A DNA stretch of 64,000 nt from Trichaptum fuscoviolaceum (lineage: Eukaryota > Basidiomycota > Agaricomycetes > Hymenochaetales > Trichaptaceae). This document shows, one piece after another, positions 48,179 through 59,858 of the stretch. A program made the translations under genes and the position numbers. Position 1 is the first letter of the stretch. Every line of letters begins with the position of its first letter. The stretch covers positions 3,968,001 to 4,032,000 of the forward strand of contig CAJSYZ010000005.1 in NCBI GenBank assembly GCA_910574455.1, given 5' to 3'. The notes beneath the pieces were generated by a model. That model saw nothing but the letters and a program-made list of their open reading frames with translations, was not told the origin of the DNA and did no database searches.

Positions 48179-51100
48179 TCAGCCAGAGCACATCAAGCAA
48201 GCCTCCTTGTTCTCTAAGGAGCACATAAGCTTCGCCTCTGCAAGTTGCCGTTCGAGCAGTCTCATCTTGGCAGCTTCGAAGTCCGGGTCTGTTTCCTTCG
48301 CAGGGTCCTCCGATTTGACTGTTTGAGGCTGCTTCGCGGAAAGAGAAGAAACGTCAATATTCTTCTTCGCCATATCTGGCTCAGCATGTCCATTGGCCTC
48401 GTTAACCGCAACAACAGGAGGTTTGGCAGCCGGCACAACAGTTGCAGTACCATTCGGTGCCTTCGCGGCTGTTTTCGCGGCCACAGGATCGACGGTAAAT
48501 TGAATGGCCTGAGCCGCCGGACGGGTTCGCAAGTAGTACATGCCTGTCTTCAAGCCCTTCTTCCATCCATAGAAGTGCATACTCGTCAGCTGGCCCTTCG
48601 TTGGGGCCTGCAAGTGGATGTTCAAACTCTGGCTCTGGCAGATGAACGCGCCACGATCAGCCGCCATATCAATGATGGCCTTCTGCGAAAGCTCCCATAC
48701 AGTCTTGTATATTGCTTTGATGTCGTCTGGTATTCCGGGTACGTTCTGGACGGAGCCGTTGTGAGCGATGATCATATTGCGCATCTTTTCGTCCCATAGG
48801 CCAAGCTCAACGAGGTCCCGGAGAAGCCACGGGCAGACAACTTGGAATTCCCCCGAAAGAACACGTCGGGTATAGATGTTGCTTGTGTATGGCTCGAAGC
48901 ATTCGTTGTTGCCCAGAATTTGACTCGTTGAAGCAGTCGGCATGGGTGCGAGGAGAAGCGAGTTCCTTAGACCGGTACGTGCAATTTTTGCCTTCAGCGA
49001 TGTCCAGTCCCAAAGATCGCTCGGAGTAACACCCCAAAGATCGAACTGAAGCTTGCCTTGCTCGGCTGGGGATCCTTTCCATGATTCATAAGGACCGTCG
49101 ACGGAAGCAATGTCACTACTAGCATCAAGGGCTGCATGATAGATGGTCTCGAAGATCTTCTGGTTTAACTCTCGAGCCTTGGGGGAGTCAAAGGGCATGC
49201 GGAGAGCCATGAACAGATCTGCAAGGCCCTGGACGCCAATACCAATCGGACGATTACGCATATTAGAACGGCGGGCCTCCGGTACAGGATAGTAGTTTAC
49301 ATCGATGACACGATTGAGGTTGAATGCTACCACTTTAGTGACGTCGTGGAGCTTCTGGAAGTCGTATTCTTTCCCTCGAATAAACGATGGAAGGGCGATG
49401 GACCCAAGATTACACACAGCTGTCTCTTCTGGTGACGAATATTCGATGATTTCCGTGCACAGGTTCGATGATTTAATGGTCCCGAGATTCTGTTGGTTTG
49501 ACTTGCCTAAATGAAAATTAGCCAAGGCTTTTTAAGTGAAAGGAGATTCGCTTCAACTCACGATTGGCAGCGTCTTTATAGAGCATGAACGGACCGCCAG
49601 TCTCCACCTGCGCATCCAGTATAGCGTACCACAGCATCTGTGCTTTGACAGTCTTCCTCGCTCGTCCCTCGGATTCATACTTCGCAAAGAGTGTCTCGAA
49701 CTCTTCTCCCCATACGTCATGGAGGCCAGGAGCTTCATTCGGGCAGAACAGAGGCCAGTCCTCATCAGCCTGGACTCGCTTCATGCTGTGCACGAATTAA
49801 TATCGGTTTCGAGAAGAGTGACGGAAAATCTTACAATAGGTCTGGAATCCAGAGGGCATAAAAGAGATCACGGGCACGAGCTTGTTCTTTGCCGTGGTTC
49901 TTACGAAGGTCGAGAAACTCGTAAACATCCGCGTGCCAAGGCTCAATGTAGATAGCAAATGCACCAGGTCGCTTATTGCCACCTTGGTCGACGTAGCGAG
50001 CAGTGGAATCATATACACGAAGCATTGGAACGATGCCATTAGAATGGCCATTCGTTCCAGCAATGTACGACCTATAAGGAAGTGAGCTTGTCATTTCTGC
50101 TATGTTTTTGTATGCACTGACCCTGTTGCACGAATATTGTGTATGTTGAGTCCGATACCACCAGCACTCTTGCTGATCATAGCACATTGCTTAAGCGTGT
50201 CGTAAATGCCCTCGATGCTATCGTCCTTCATTGACACCAAGAAGCACGAGCTTAGTTGAGGGCGAGGTGTACCAGCATTAAATAATGTCGGACTGCCATG
50301 GGTGTAGTAACGTTCGGACATGAGGTTGTATGTCTGAATGGCGCGGTCAATATCGCGACCGTGAATACCAATAGCGACACGCATGAGCATGTGTTGTGGT
50401 CGTTCAGCAATTTTCCCATCAATCTTTAGGAGATACGATCTCTCTAGCGTCTTGAAACCGAAGTACTGATAGTGGAAGTCTCGCTCGTAGATAATCGCAG
50501 AGTCGAGGACTTCGGCGTTATCGCAAACAACGTCATAGGTCTCTTTCGCTATCATACCAGCAGATTTGCCGTTTTTCGGGTTTACTATGAGAGCAATGAT
50601 CAGCTGTGGTAAGCTGATGAGAAAAATTGTCTGCCGCACCATAGTGGTACAAGTCACTAATAACTTGCGAGAAGCTCTTCTTTGTCTCCTTGTGCAGGTT
50701 AGAGATAGCGATACGGGCAGCCAAGATAGCGTAGTCAGGATGTTTGGTTGTAAGATATGCAGCAGTCTCAGCAGCGAGATTCTGCAGAGTTCCACATCAG
50801 AGACTGGATATGAGGGGGACATTGATTCTACGCACATCGAGTTCAATGGTTGTTACACCCTGGTACACTCCCGATATGACTTTCTTCGTGATCCTGCACG
50901 TTCACATTAGTCATCGGTAGATCAGAGGAGATGGCAACATACTCAATTGGTTCGACATGGTCCATGTCGAGGCCATAACATAGTTTGGTTATCCTCGCAG
51001 TGATCTAAGACAATGGTAAGAGAAGATGCCTGTGCTGATCGGTATACCACACTTGCCTTATCAAATGCAACGCGTTCCTTACGCCTGGTATTATGGAAAG

Positions 51101-51233
51101 AGAGATGTCAAAAGTAGTCCTGATAATGACACCATGTGCCACCCACCCATCTGTAGAAAAGAGGACGACAGTTAGTTCAACATACATTCATAGTAGCCAC
51201 AACGAACGAACCTCTCTTGTATACGAAAGCCAT
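48179..51233 (-). CDS. RNR1: Ribonucleoside-diphosphate reductase large subunit
   Basis: Makes dNTP precursors in the cytosol. Exons join to [20 protein letters not shown] (ATP cone), [12 protein letters not shown] with a redox Cys, [24 protein letters not shown] with the radical Cys, AVCNLGS, and the C-terminal redox pair [27 protein letters not shown] is the class-I substrate loop. The 5' end is remarkable: exon 1 is 22 nt (51212-51233), exon 2 is 4 nt (ATGG, 51147-51150), exon 3 is 28 nt (51057-51084), and intron 3 is GC-AG (donor AAG|GCAAGT, 51005-51056). Those joins recreate the invariant KRDGRKE. About eight introns in total. A linker of about 100 residues (roughly [20 protein letters not shown] on) precedes the CxxC tail. 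MCB-like boxes lie upstream. Confidence 0.97.
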
Positions 51234-51308
51234 CTCACGTTGATCGCAGGGATGTCGTGAATGGGTTGTGATGATGGTTAGGAGAAGGATAGGTGGAAGG
51301 AACGCGAG

Positions 51309-51397
51309 ACGCGTCGCATCAATTAAACTGAGGAGAGTGCGGAGTTTAAATTCCTTCCGACGCGCCGCGCACCAACACAACGCGCTTAATAACGCGT
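51309..51397. promoter_or_regulatory. Two MCB-like ACGCGT boxes upstream of RNR1
   Basis: ACGCGT at 51309-51314 and 51392-51397, 76 and 159 bp upstream of the ATG, with further CGCG cores between. RNR large-subunit genes of yeasts are classic MBF targets; function here is inferred. Confidence 0.55.
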
Positions 51398-52490
51398 TAT
51401 TTATCCCTGTTGACGTGTTTGATCATACATACTGTAAATCTCATTGGCGTATGTTGCATTTGCGCGCTGGAGCAAATCTAGCAGAAACTGCCTTGACATA
51501 GCTGAACACCCCACATGTCAGACTGCATGCCAGCCGATACAAGTAGAATCTAAGACTGCGTATGTTATTCGTTCTGTAAACAAAGTAGGTAATGGCTGAC
51601 AAGCAAATGCAGCATATATCCTGCATCTTTCGTATATTACAAGAAGCACACAAGATGGAAGCTGTGAAGCTTAAAACGACTTAAAGCGATTTGCTTAGAT
51701 AACATCCAAGAACCTCCTATGATGTGACTGTAATATATATTAGCACAGGTAGCAAGAGATCACTATATTTGCCAGGATAATTATGCTCATTGCCCTTAAG
51801 AGACACGTTGAACATGTCCATACCGTGGCAGGGGCCTGCCTCTCTTCCCCATGCCGGCTTCGCTCTCATTTGGCTATGCGCCTTTCTTCACATTCACAAG
51901 CCAGCCACTCGTCCGTTTCCACATCGTGCTGGATATTTGACTGTCAGAGAACAGAGACTCAGAGCTCCGGCTCATCGAATACTAACCTTTAAGCTTTCTT
52001 CCAAAATACGGCGCCTCTCTCACGATGCGTCGGCAGACTTCCTCTAGAACATACAAGTTGTTATTCTCGAGTCGAATGAGAAGATGTGAGACTTCGTACG
52101 TTGAAAGTTTTGTTGCAACCATGGTTAACTGGTAGGGGGCTTGAAGCAAGCATACGACTTAAATACTGGACGAAAGCATCTTATTGTAAGTACATGTTAG
52201 GGAATTTACGATGGGATCACGCAACTCAGAGGCTGTGCGCAGCCTTCAACTTGAAGGTAATCCGACTCCCCTGGTTGCGAGTTTCGTGTGGACGTACATA
52301 CACAAAGTCAATCAGAGACATCGCAGAATGATTCCAGAACGACTCTGGGTAAGTTTCCGAGGGCTGCGCGGTGATAAGGTCAGGCTAATCCCACCCCTCC
52401 GGATTCAGCTCACAAGGCATCAGACAGACATCAAGCAGAAAAGGCAAAACAGAACAGAATGCAAGCAAGAATTTTCCATTTGCTAGAGCA
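51398..52490. other. Intergenic, RNR1 upstream to ERCC1 3' side
   Basis: No gene recognised in about 1.1 kb. Confidence 0.5.
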
Positions 52491-53837
52491 TCAGTCATCA
52501 ATAAGGTCAAGTTCGATGTCCCAAACGGGACTTGGAGGTCGTTCCCGACGCTCGCCAGCAGACTGAGCTAGATCCCCTTCCCCGAAGCCACTTTCAGGTT
52601 TTTTCTTGCTCAGACGTGGATCGAGTAGAAGGGGTGCGTCGACATCATCATTTACGTCGCATTCTATGTCCCATGTAGGGTTGGGTTCTCTCGCTCTGGG
52701 TCGTTCGGGAACCGGAGGCGGTGGCATGTCAGCCGCTGAACCGAAATGATGCACCGGTCGACGTCGAGAAGCTTCTGCAGCTTCTTGTCGCTCCAGTTCT
52801 TGTAGAAGAAGCTCTTCCTCTTCCTGAGAGATAGTATCTGATTCGGCCTGTCGAGGTTGCAGTGACGTGGCTGATAAGGCGCTGGTCGCTTTGTTACGGA
52901 AGGGCTTATCGAACGCGTCTTTCATTCTCCTAACCTTTACCTGTCCGAAGCCAGGCAAATTTCGAAGTTGTTCCGGGCTTGCGCGCGCAATGTTCGCGAA
53001 GGACTGACGCAGATAAGACAACCAGAGATATTCCGAGGACTGAAAGACTTACTCCAAGAGACGTTCTCAGTGTTTCCACGTCCATCTTATTCACTTTGTT
53101 TATGCTAGTGAGTGCTGACCGAAGAATGGCATGGTAGTCCTTGTCTACACGTTCCTTAATCATGTTGGGTGGTTTGTGCTCGAAGGCCTTATACGTCGCA
53201 AGATAAGTACCCGCTTCTTCTGCCCTACCAATCACATTTATCAACAAACGACCCATAGCTCGAGATACCATTGCACCTACGACCAGCACACTATGATTGT
53301 CATGTTGTATATCAAACATGTTTTAGACAGTTCTCGAATGGGATCTTGATGCTCGCTCTTTGTTCTGGTTAGCTCAGATCACCCTTGAGCGATAGATTAT
53401 GCTCACAATATCGCACATCAATAGTAGGATCCGTAAGTTGAATGAGGTTCCTAGTTTCTGTATACGTTGAAGAATATATTCCGGGTGCAGCCTATGATAC
53501 TTCAGGCTGCCAGCGAAAGGCAATATGAGTAAAGTTTCTTCATTCGTGGACAGCGTGTTCGTACTGACCTCAGAAACAGCGCGCAAGTCGTTCGACCAAG
53601 TTGGAAGTCGGGCACGATATCTCCAAATTCTTTGCTCACATTTCGAATGCTATCAAGGATAGGGTTCAGTCTCTTGCAAATACATAAGATAGGTAAGTAA
53701 TTGTGTGGCCAGGATATTGCGCGTAGCCGTACTTGACAAGGATTGATGATTATAGCATTTCCAGACCCTGGGTGTACAACGGGTGGGCGAACCTGTGGAC
53801 GACTCGGACCCGCGACAGCTGTACTGGCGGAGGCCAT
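52491..53837 (-). CDS. ERCC1: ERCC1/Rad10 structure-specific endonuclease subunit
   Basis: Non-catalytic partner of XPF/Rad1 in nucleotide-excision and crosslink repair. After a short Pro/Val-rich start ([20 protein letters not shown]), AIIINPCQ and [20 protein letters not shown] open the central nuclease-like domain; [38 protein letters not shown] and [17 protein letters not shown] are the family core. The tandem helix-hairpin-helix DNA-binding and XPF-docking region is [20 protein letters not shown], then [19 protein letters not shown]. Five short introns. The tail of about 120 residues extends beyond the usual end and contains [12 protein letters not shown] and [12 protein letters not shown], a repeated acidic motif; the second ends the protein at 52491. 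Confidence 0.94.
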
Positions 53838-54419
53838 TAGGTTGATGTATGGGTTCAGAAGAATAAGGAGAAAGAAATGTGCCTGAGTACTGTACGTGTT
53901 TGTCGAAGTCTTTTGAAGTAAACAAGGGGCAAAATTTTCAACCAAAGGTTCTCTCGCTGGTAGTCGCTGCCTCTACATCCTTCTTCTACGGTGCGCACCT
54001 TCCATGAAACAGCGCTGTATCCTTAGAGTAAAAAAAACGAACCGTGGTGGATACCAATAAGCTCTGTATCGCAATGCTGTTCGTAAGTTGGATGTTCCGA
54101 AAAAGGTGCAATCACTCGTGGATAACACCCGTCATAACCATCAGCGACAAACTGGATGCTTAAATGAAGTCTCAATGAATTCTGTATGTCTTCGGATTAC
54201 ACTCTTCTCGAACTCAGTTTATATTGTTAAGATGAACTATACCGCAGAACCTTCCGCCTTATCGATATCTACCTTTATACATTCTATCTTCTTCGCAGTG
54301 GGGATAGTGCCACGGAACCGCCGTCAATAAAGGACTATGTCGTATGACTGCTTCTCTCAGCATGTGGTCATCTGGTACGTCAACGAACGGCCTCGGTATG
54401 ACATAGACTCTGACCACGT
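53838..54419. other. Intergenic upstream of ERCC1
   Basis: ERCC1 promoter side and the 3' flank of the next gene; no gene seen. No ACGCGT noticed here, unlike the other replication genes. Confidence 0.5.
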
Positions 54420-55433
54420 TCAGAATGGCCTTGCCTCCTTATAGAGGTTGACAAGGTTGACCAGCCTCTAGATGCCCAAAGGGTTAGCATTTGATTAACT
54501 GCCCAGATGGTGTTTGAGAGTTTACCTGGAAATTTTCTTCGGCCACCCACCAGGCTGCCGTGCCACCTAAGCGATACTTCAATGCCTTCATGAAGGCATC
54601 GACTCTCCCAACGCTCCCTCTTCTGCAAATATTTGGCCCGGCCTTCTTGAACAAATTCCACACAAAGAATAAGGAACTCATCGATGGCAAGCTTGTAACA
54701 ATAGCGACTGCGAATCTGACAACGTCATTTCCAGTAGCTAGTTGACGTTGTACGAGCCTTCCTAGGAGGTTGAATGTCGGTGGTATGTAGATACCGCCTC
54801 GGATGTCGGAGGTAGCGAAAAGGTTTCTCCTAGCGCTGGCACTGAAAATTTCTAGCTGATTCGATTTGATCTGCTGTAGGGGTGAAATACTGGTTCATCA
54901 TCAGCGCGACACGGAAGAGAGTCGGAAGATGCACTTTTCCCCAATGAGCAATGCAAAACTCGAGAACACCGAACCGCATCTTCATTATAAGTTCACTCCT
55001 TTCATGGCGTGGAAGGTGTGCGTTAGTTATGCGCACGCTGATGTCCCGAGCGACTGCATTGGCATCTCTGTTACTCGACATTCGCTGCAATCGTAGAGCA
55101 GTATACTCGACGATGTCCTGCTCGCCTCCTCCCCAATCTAGGGGAAATGTGGGTGCATCTTCTATACTGTTGTCTTCGGTGGGCAGTGACTGTGGACTCG
55201 ACTGCGGGATGCTCGTGAGTCGTGATGGATTATCGATCTCTGGAGACAGTTTCTGTCATTTCGCTGAAGACTGACAGTTTTCTTTCATACGCACCACGAA
55301 CATACCTGTGTCCACGTAAGAGAGCGCCCGAGGTATTACTCGAGTCACTGGGGAGGCTTCTCTCGTCGTGGGATATGGAACTGCGTAAATGATTCGCACT
55401 AAGATGTCGGGGATGCTGTTGAAGAGCGTTCAT
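54420..55433 (-). CDS. Unrecognised helical protein, multi-exon
   Basis: ATG at 55433 and three in-frame introns give about 280 residues. The N-terminal third is polar (MNALQQHPRHLSANHLRSS and a Ser/Pro-rich stretch). The middle is helical and looks conserved: ALRLQRMSSNRDANAVARDI, MKMRFGVLEFCIAHWGKVHL, PTLFRVALMMNQ, then DIRGGIYIPPTFNLLGRL and FFVWNLFKKAGPN. The intron between the last two parts (GTATTTC donor, 61 nt) removes an internal stop. The model ends RLVNLVNLYKEARPF at 54420. No domain recognised; a clade-restricted protein is likely. Confidence 0.55.
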
Positions 55434-56066
55434 CTTTTGTTACGTTGTTTGAGAATTGCTGGTGAATAGTAGTGGTGTTGAAGAGTAATGGCCGTCATAT
55501 GCTGCGCACTTATAATCTCGTTTCTCACTTTTTGTCTTTTGAGCCGATCACCGAACGCGGCGACTTCTCTAATGCATATTTACAATACAGGACATCTGCT
55601 GTATATGACTATTGGGCTTGCGAGGCCGAACGTTACCTCTTTGGAGGTAGACTCGAGGTAGGTCAGCCCTTCAATCAGTGTATTACTTCATAAAGGGATC
55701 TGATATGAATATCCCCATTGTAGAAAACGCCTGTACACTGCCTCACTGGCAATGACACATCTCGTAGGGTCTCGAAAAACCTTCCTTCGGGCAAGTGTTA
55801 TATAGTACGTGCTGATGTTCTTTTGTGTAATGTTTGTTCATCGCAATTGGAATTTATCACAAGATTTAACAACGGTTTTCCATTGTGCTACGATTGCCTT
55901 CAATTCTTGTGGGAGATAAATAGTTTCTTTTCCGTAAGTCGTTTTTGATACTAAAATACATAACGTGCGAATGTTGACGAGCATGCTTGTTAATAATCGA
56001 AATAGATCAAAGTTACTCTAATCCTGTCAGATTTTGTTCGGAAGTCCGTCAATATAACCTCCCGGA
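55434..56066. other. Intergenic, orphan gene to LAAO2 3' side
   Basis: AT-rich; nothing recognised. Confidence 0.5.
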
Positions 56067-58477
56067 TTACGAAAGTCCAGCGCTCTTATGAATAAGGTAA
56101 GCGACTCTTACGCCGCTCTCGAAGGCACCTTGGATCCAAGCGTGTGAACTGTGGGCAGACGTAAGCCACGTTTGTACTCATCAAATTTCCTCTGTAGACT
56201 TACAAGCTTGCATGCTCGCCAGCGAAGTGTGCGGCGTACTCCTTTCCGTCAGAGTTAGGCACCATCCACTGCTCACGGCAGATGTCGTTATGGAGCTGCG
56301 TCTTCTGGTTCGGGCCGAAGAAGACAAATGCCGATCCTCCCCCAGCGGGATCTGAGCCCCACGAGTGTACAACACCCAGTTCAAAGTTGTCTTCGATCAA
56401 GTTCTCGTCACCGACTATTTTTGCGAGGCACCGCTTCGCTTCGCGGATGATTTCGGCTTGCGGAAGCGCGGCAAGGATATCAGCATCCTTTATGCGATTA
56501 CAAGAATCAGCCTTCATCCACTATTCCAAAGAGAGAAGACTTCCACAGACCTGCTGGAAAGCATAGGCGACCATGAGCACTCCACGCTCGGTGTTCTTGA
56601 ACATGTCGTACTGGTGGTTTGGGAACATGACATGTCTGATAGGAAGGTCGGTGACGAGCCCTCCACCCTATTACCATCTCCTTTAGTGATTATTGATGAC
56701 GATTGCGCAACATAACTCACCCTTGACCCGTCGTCCTCAGGAGGGATCATGCCGTTGTCAACAAGCCACTTCTCCCACCAGCGCTTCTTGAACTGCAGAA
56801 GGACTTTCGTAACGTTGACATAGCGCGTTTGGTGGATGGCGTTGGACTTCTTCGGGTCGAACGGCGGATTAACTTCGATGAGTCTCATTGAAGTATAAGG
56901 AACAGCGAAGACAACGTAGTCGGCGTTTACTCTGTGTGTCTGTTGGATATGTGTGAGTGTTATTGCTACTCAGAAACTCATGTAAAACTTACTGATCCTG
57001 TGGGATCGTAGTAGTGGACTGTGACACGATCATGGGTTTTGCGCGTTTTTGTCTCATCGAAGTCCACGCGAAAGACGCGAGCACCGTAACGAACGTCGTC
57101 GTCGAGTTTTCCGAATGGAGTCTATGGTAAATGCCATTATTATTGTCTCTACGAGGGAGTCATTGAAACACGTACTTCGTGATACAGGAAGGCCTGTGTA
57201 AAGCGCTCCATGCCACCCTTCAAGCTCTTCATTTCACCTTTTTCTCCTGCCTTTGGGCTATTAAGGAATTCGTCCTTCCAGACTTCCATGAAACCATTAT
57301 CAAGGACGACGATTGCATGGCCAAGAGTATATAGGCGAATTGCATCGGCGCTCCAGCCGCAATAATCTTCAAAGAAGCTCTTCAGCGTATACTTATCGAA
57401 TTGTTCAGTGACAGCACTGAAAGGCATGTTAGTATTCGTCCTACAATCGTGACGGGTAGTTGACGTACTCGTAGGCCGCGGTCACGTCTTTCGTCTCAGC
57501 ATACGTGCTAAAAAAGACTTTGTGGACTGGTACTAGAGCTTCGTTCCACCTACGCGAAGGATCTGTGAGTCGGGTGCTATTCAATCATAGGAAAAAAATC
57601 ATTCTTACAGTTCGTCGATGGTTTTTCCTTTTTCGGTCTCCTTTAGGTTAGGGAACAATTCCAGGATTTCCGGATCCTTATCCTTCAGTTTCTTTTCGAA
57701 GACGTGATATGGGAGTGCTTTTCCAAGACCGCGAAGGTATATCACACGGTTGGTCTGGAACGAAGTGAGTACATAATATATACACTTGAACCATTCGTCT
57801 TACCTGCTCAAATTTCTCAAGGTCTTTCTCCAGTCCGAGTAGTTTGAGATATTCAATTGAAAGCCAGTTGTTATTTGGGATGCGCATGGCTCCTCCTTCA
57901 CAATGAAGAGGATTTGCGAATGTTCCCGCGCTGTAAGTTTTGATCCGTCCACCGACTCGCTAGATGACGACGTTGATTCAGAATTATGAAAAAATAGACA
58001 AAATAATTTCACTCGCCTCTGATGATTCAAGAAGTACTACGTTCGCACCCCCACGCTTCAGTTCGAAGGCCGCTGAGAGACCACCACAACCTGCGCCTAT
58101 TACTACCACCTGCAACATATATGTGAGTTATAAATGACCATGTACTTAACTCAGCCTGATTGAATACTCACAGTGGGCGCATCGTCGTGTCGTCGAATCT
58201 CAGCGCTGTCAGAAAGAAGGCCCTTGCTGATGATCTTCGTGAAGAGCTCGCGAAAGGGCTGGTCCTCTGTTGGAAGCTCGTCCTCAAGAATGTTAAAGTC
58301 ATGCTTGATGACAGGCTTCTCCTCTTTTTGAGAGAGAATAGACTGCAGTCCAACGCTATCAAAGGGCTGCGGGAAGTCCTCCATGACTGTCAATTGTGTC
58401 ATACTGTCAACGGAGTGGCGCAGATATTGAAGACATGGAACACTCACAAAGGTCGAAGCCTGGGGAACGTAGCGCAT
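56067..58477 (-). CDS. Flavin L-amino-acid oxidase (LAAO2)
   Basis: Paralogue of LAAO1 with the same build: VVVIGAGCGGLSAAFELKRG (FAD site), RVGGRIKTYSAGTF, CEGGAMRIPNNNWL, YVNVTKVLLQFKKRWWEKW, GGGSAFVFFGPNQ and the closing YAAHFAGEHAS plus HAWIQGAFESG. Same expected reaction: L-amino acid to keto acid with ammonium and peroxide. Numerous short introns; stop TAA at 56067-56069. The N-terminus differs from LAAO1; the ATG at 58477 gives MRYVPQASTF and reads through a donor-like GTGAGT, while an internal MEDFPQPFDS could be the start. It is divergent from MFS2 with a 1.4-kb shared upstream region. About 610 residues; no signal peptide, so intracellular action is likely. Confidence 0.87.
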
Positions 58478-59858
58478 GGTTGACGCGTTGGTACTCGACG
58501 GGAAGAATGTTGAGCGAAGGCATTGCTAGAGCTTTTGATGTGATTGAAGAGTCCTTGAAAGAGCTATGTGGGTGGGTTTAGTTGTGTTGCGATTGATGTT
58601 CTGTTCTGATCGCTGAAAGTTTGCCTGTCTTTTATACCTTTGCAGTTAACCGGTATTGACATTTTGGTCAAGACTCATGCAGAAAGAGCGAGAGTGTGTA
58701 TGACGCAATCTCAGGCGATGAAGAAGGAATACTATACGCCCAACTTGCAACCGATGAACGTTGCTGAGAAGGTTTCGCAAAAAAAGACTTGAACGTCGTA
58801 CCTCACGCTCACCGTGAGCGTCGTCACTACTCTGCAGGGTCGACATCAGGGTCAACAAAGAAGACCCTCGGATTAGTATTACCACAGCAGTGTGAATCCG
58901 GGTTACACGGGCCAAACAAAATTGTACGTTGAGGGTACACGAAGCCCAGTGAACAGTTTTGTCCAGCTCAACGCCTTACTCTGCTTCTTCGGAATCCTGA
59001 CTTCCGGTCCTCCACGTCGCAGTTGTACCCTTAGCGCCCTCTTTCAGCGCCCACGGCTACTAAACCCTCTCAAGCGGGTTTCCCATCCGCTTGCTCCTAC
59101 GCCGCAGGCGCTGACCATTATTCTAATCAAGGTTTTGTGGATACTCGGAAAATTTGGGTGACACCTGCTTGTTCGAACTTACGTTTCTCTGATTAACTCT
59201 CTGATCGATGGCTATTCTCAATGCACTGTCTTACTCTCCACCGAAGCTCACCGTTCTTGATGGGCCTCACAGCCACATTAGCAGGCTTTGTCGACGCGGA
59301 ACTTGAGAAGGAGAAGATCATAATTTTGATGGCAGACTGTGGGAAGTATCCGCGTGCTTACCACGAGATCACTCGGTAAGCCCGCTGGCGATGGAATGTT
59401 GGTAGAACGTTCGCGAATATGTTGAACTTTTGTCCAGAGGTCACTCAAAACATTTCACTCCGCTTTACAGAGTTAACCGAGCGCCGCGGCGAAGCCAACA
59501 AGCACATTTCTTTCCTTTCGCCTCCGGTTGTGAGTATGGCGTGATCTATCTATTGATGTCACGAATCTTCTGGATACTCTTCGTGAGCGCTGTCTCGAAC
59601 CTTCTTGCCACGCGATATGCGAATCGATTGACGTACATACACTCCAACATCTGGCTTTTCTCCTTTCTCTGCCATTTTTCTCAGGTTCATGGTCCTGGAC
59701 ATACGTGATTTCTAGTGAAACGCAACGGAACATGTCGCAAGTAAAACTTGTCTCTACGGAATATACAATTCCGTGTCGGAAACATCGTCTGGGCCTCATT
59801 ACTCAAATAACGCCTCTACGGGTAATCTTACCTCTCCAGTAACTAGAGAAGAACTAGC
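58478..59858. other. Shared upstream region of LAAO2 and MFS2
   Basis: Bidirectional promoter region. Contains the LAAO2 TATA box and a short frame around 59218-59380 (with EKIIILMADCGKYPRAYHE) that may be a decayed gene piece; not otherwise coding. Confidence 0.5.
58629..58636 (-). promoter_or_regulatory. TATA box of LAAO2
   Basis: TATAAAAG on the minus strand, about 150 bp before the LAAO2 ATG; parallels the TATA box of LAAO1. Confidence 0.5.

Noticed and set aside
48245..48799. 184-codon plus-strand frame
   Set aside because: Antisense of RNR1's last exon.
59218..59380. Short frame with EKIIILMADCGKYPRAYHE
   Set aside because: Only about 50 codons and no recognisable partner exons; at most a decayed fragment.
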